From positions 1 to 6,126 of the forward strand of contig JACMOG010000506.1 of the NCBI GenBank assembly GCA_014378125.1: a stretch of DNA of 6,126 bases. Direction: 5' to 3'. A program made the translations under genes and the position numbers. The notes beneath the pieces were generated by a model, which did no database searches, was not told where the DNA came from, and worked only from the letters and a program-made list of their open reading frames with translations. Positions 5,391 through 6,126 of this stretch are shown here, in pieces (the first letter of the stretch is position 1; every line of letters starts with the position of its first letter). Source of the DNA: Vitreoscilla sp. (GTDB lineage Bacteria > Pseudomonadota > Gammaproteobacteria > Burkholderiales > Burkholderiaceae).

Positions 5391-5507
5391 GCTGGTCGTC
5401 CGGGCCAGCCCGACGACATCGCGCGCGCGGCCCTCCTGCTTGCCTCCGACGATTCGGCCTGGGTGACCGGCGAGCGGATCACCGCCTCCGGCGGCCAGCG
5501 CGCCTGA
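5391..5507 (+). pseudogene. C-terminal remnant of a short-chain dehydrogenase/reductase (SDR)
   Basis: The frame ending at TGA 5505-5507 reads [20 protein letters not shown], followed by [18 protein letters not shown]. This is the classic C-terminus of classical SDR enzymes: the GRPGQPxDIA turn, [12 protein letters not shown] and the final I-x-x-SGG strand. Only about 38 of roughly 250 residues remain; the Rossmann fold, the nucleotide-binding GxxxGxG and the YxxxK active site are absent. It has no start codon context and must be a leftover. It is preceded by the truncated LysR on the same strand and faces the helicase stop 18 bp away. LysR-SDR gene pairs are common in Burkholderiales, so both could derive from one pair joined by a deletion. 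The SDR assignment is confident; its left boundary is approximate. Confidence 0.85.
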
Positions 5508-5525
5508 ATCGACCGTTGCGCCTGC

Positions 5526-6126
5526 TCACCCCGCTGCCGCGGTCATCTCCATGAACCGCAGCGGCGGATCGAGCGCCGGCGCGCGGGTGGCCGCCCGCGC
5601 CTGCGCCTGGTCCAGCGGCACCAACAGCGCGATCTGCCCCGCCACGCTGGTGCCGATGGCCAGGCCGTCGCGGAACAGCACGCGCGAGCCGGCCACGCGC
5701 GGCACCTTCGGGCCGGCCAGCACGGTGCCCAGCAGGTTGGCGGGGTCCGAGGCCGACAGGCACACCAGCGTGTCGTCGGGCGGCTGGCGGCGCACGGCGC
5801 GCATCGTGGCGATGGCGTCGGGCAGCGCGAACTGTTCGCCCGTGACGCCAGCGATGAAACGGCCGCCGCGGATCTCGCCGCGTGCCTCCAGTCGGCGCCA
5901 CACGCGCACCAGCTCGCGCCAGGGCGGCAGCCAGGCGGCCTCGCGCTCCAGCAGCTGGAAGCACACCACGCCGTAGCGGCGCAGCAGCGTGCGGGCCGCG
6001 TGCTCGATGGCCTCGGCGGGGGCCTTCGCGTCTGCCGCCCCCGTCTCAGCCGAGACGTTCGCCTGCGGCGCACGCCCCCGTGGCAAGCGGATCACATTCC
6101 AGCGCCCCGCGTCCTCGATGCCGAAC
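5526..6126 (-). CDS. lhr: Lhr-type DEAD/DEAH-box helicase, C-terminal part (5' end beyond window)
   Basis: The last 199 residues of a leftward gene are seen; the frame is open to the right edge (FGIEDAGRWNVIRLP at the boundary), so the GTG at 6093-6095 is internal and not a start. Lhr helicases are large superfamily 2, 3'-5' DNA/RNA-DNA helicases linked to DNA repair; their ATPase motifs would lie upstream, outside this window. Visible family marks are a winged-helix-like segment LLRRYGVVCFQLLERE, then PPWRELVRVWRRLEARGEIR and GGRFIAGVTGEQFALPDAI, and the terminal part DDTLVCLSASDPANLLGTVL with VPRVAGSRVLFRDG. The alternation of EARGEIRGGRF and GEQFALP is characteristic of the Lhr C-terminal region. 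TGA at 5526-5528 lies 18 bp from the convergent SDR remnant stop. No terminator hairpin with a U-run is seen after it. The family is confident from style; subtype (full-length Lhr or shorter Lhr-like) cannot be told from the tail. Confidence 0.85.
   Translation of the reverse strand, partial: FGIEDAGRWNVIRLPRGRAPQANVSAETGAADAKAPAEAIEHAARTLLRRYGVVCFQLLEREAAWLPPWRELVRVWRRLEARGEIRGGRFIAGVTGEQFALPDAIATMRAVRRQPPDDTLVCLSASDPANLLGTVLAGPKVPRVAGSRVLFRDGLAIGTSVAGQIALLVPLDQAQARAATRAPALDPPLRFMEMTAAAG

Noticed and set aside
5479..6095. Other open frames overlapping the helicase tail on both strands
   Set aside because: They are Arg/Ala/Pro/Ser-rich shadows; only the frame ending at 5526 shows Lhr-family motifs and stays open to the window edge.

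Overview
The window is very G+C-rich double-stranded bacterial DNA, roughly two thirds G+C by eye. Its gene families (a POT/PTR2-type MFS carrier, dienelactone hydrolase, LysR regulator, SDR and an Lhr-type helicase) and codon use fit a betaproteobacterium, most likely of the order Burkholderiales. That placement is an inference from protein style and not a database match.

Left part (1-1829): the first ~200 bases hold the possible last codons of a rightward gene, a perfect 10-bp-stem hairpin and three tandem imperfect ~23-bp repeats. The last repeat runs into the stop codon of a leftward gene (209-1711) for a 500-residue MFS transporter of the POT/PTR2 type. The transporter's C-terminal half looks canonical. 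Its first helix lacks the ExxERFxYYG proton-coupling motif. A candidate promoter lies in the 118-bp gap upstream of it.

Middle (1830-4060): a leftward gene for an exported or membrane-anchored protein that combines NHL beta-propeller repeats, an M23 (LytM/lysostaphin-like) zinc metallopeptidase domain with all its key residues, and a C-terminal beta-rich domain. It has a good Shine-Dalgarno and a GTG start, but the frame is broken at about 3309-3313. The blades repeat every 54 residues. Restoring that period requires 25 missing nucleotides exactly at the break, so this looks like a small internal deletion and a recent pseudogene, or an assembly error. Its 5' end faces a rightward dienelactone hydrolase gene across a 156-bp divergent intergenic region.

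Right part (4061-6126): an intact dienelactone hydrolase with the complete Cys-Asp-His triad is followed on the same strand by eroded DNA. This is a LysR regulator missing one C (stop at 5151, readable homology to about 5300), about 90 unassigned bases, then the last ~38 residues of a short-chain dehydrogenase/reductase. The window ends with the C-terminal ~199 residues of a leftward Lhr-type helicase, which converges on the SDR remnant and continues past the right edge.

No mobile element, RNA gene, CRISPR array or obvious defence system is visible. Only the transporter, the hydrolase and the helicase tail read as intact. No multi-gene pathway can be argued. The most notable items are the NHL-M23 fusion with its datable break, the atypical POT carrier, the tandem repeats and the collapsed LysR/SDR locus.
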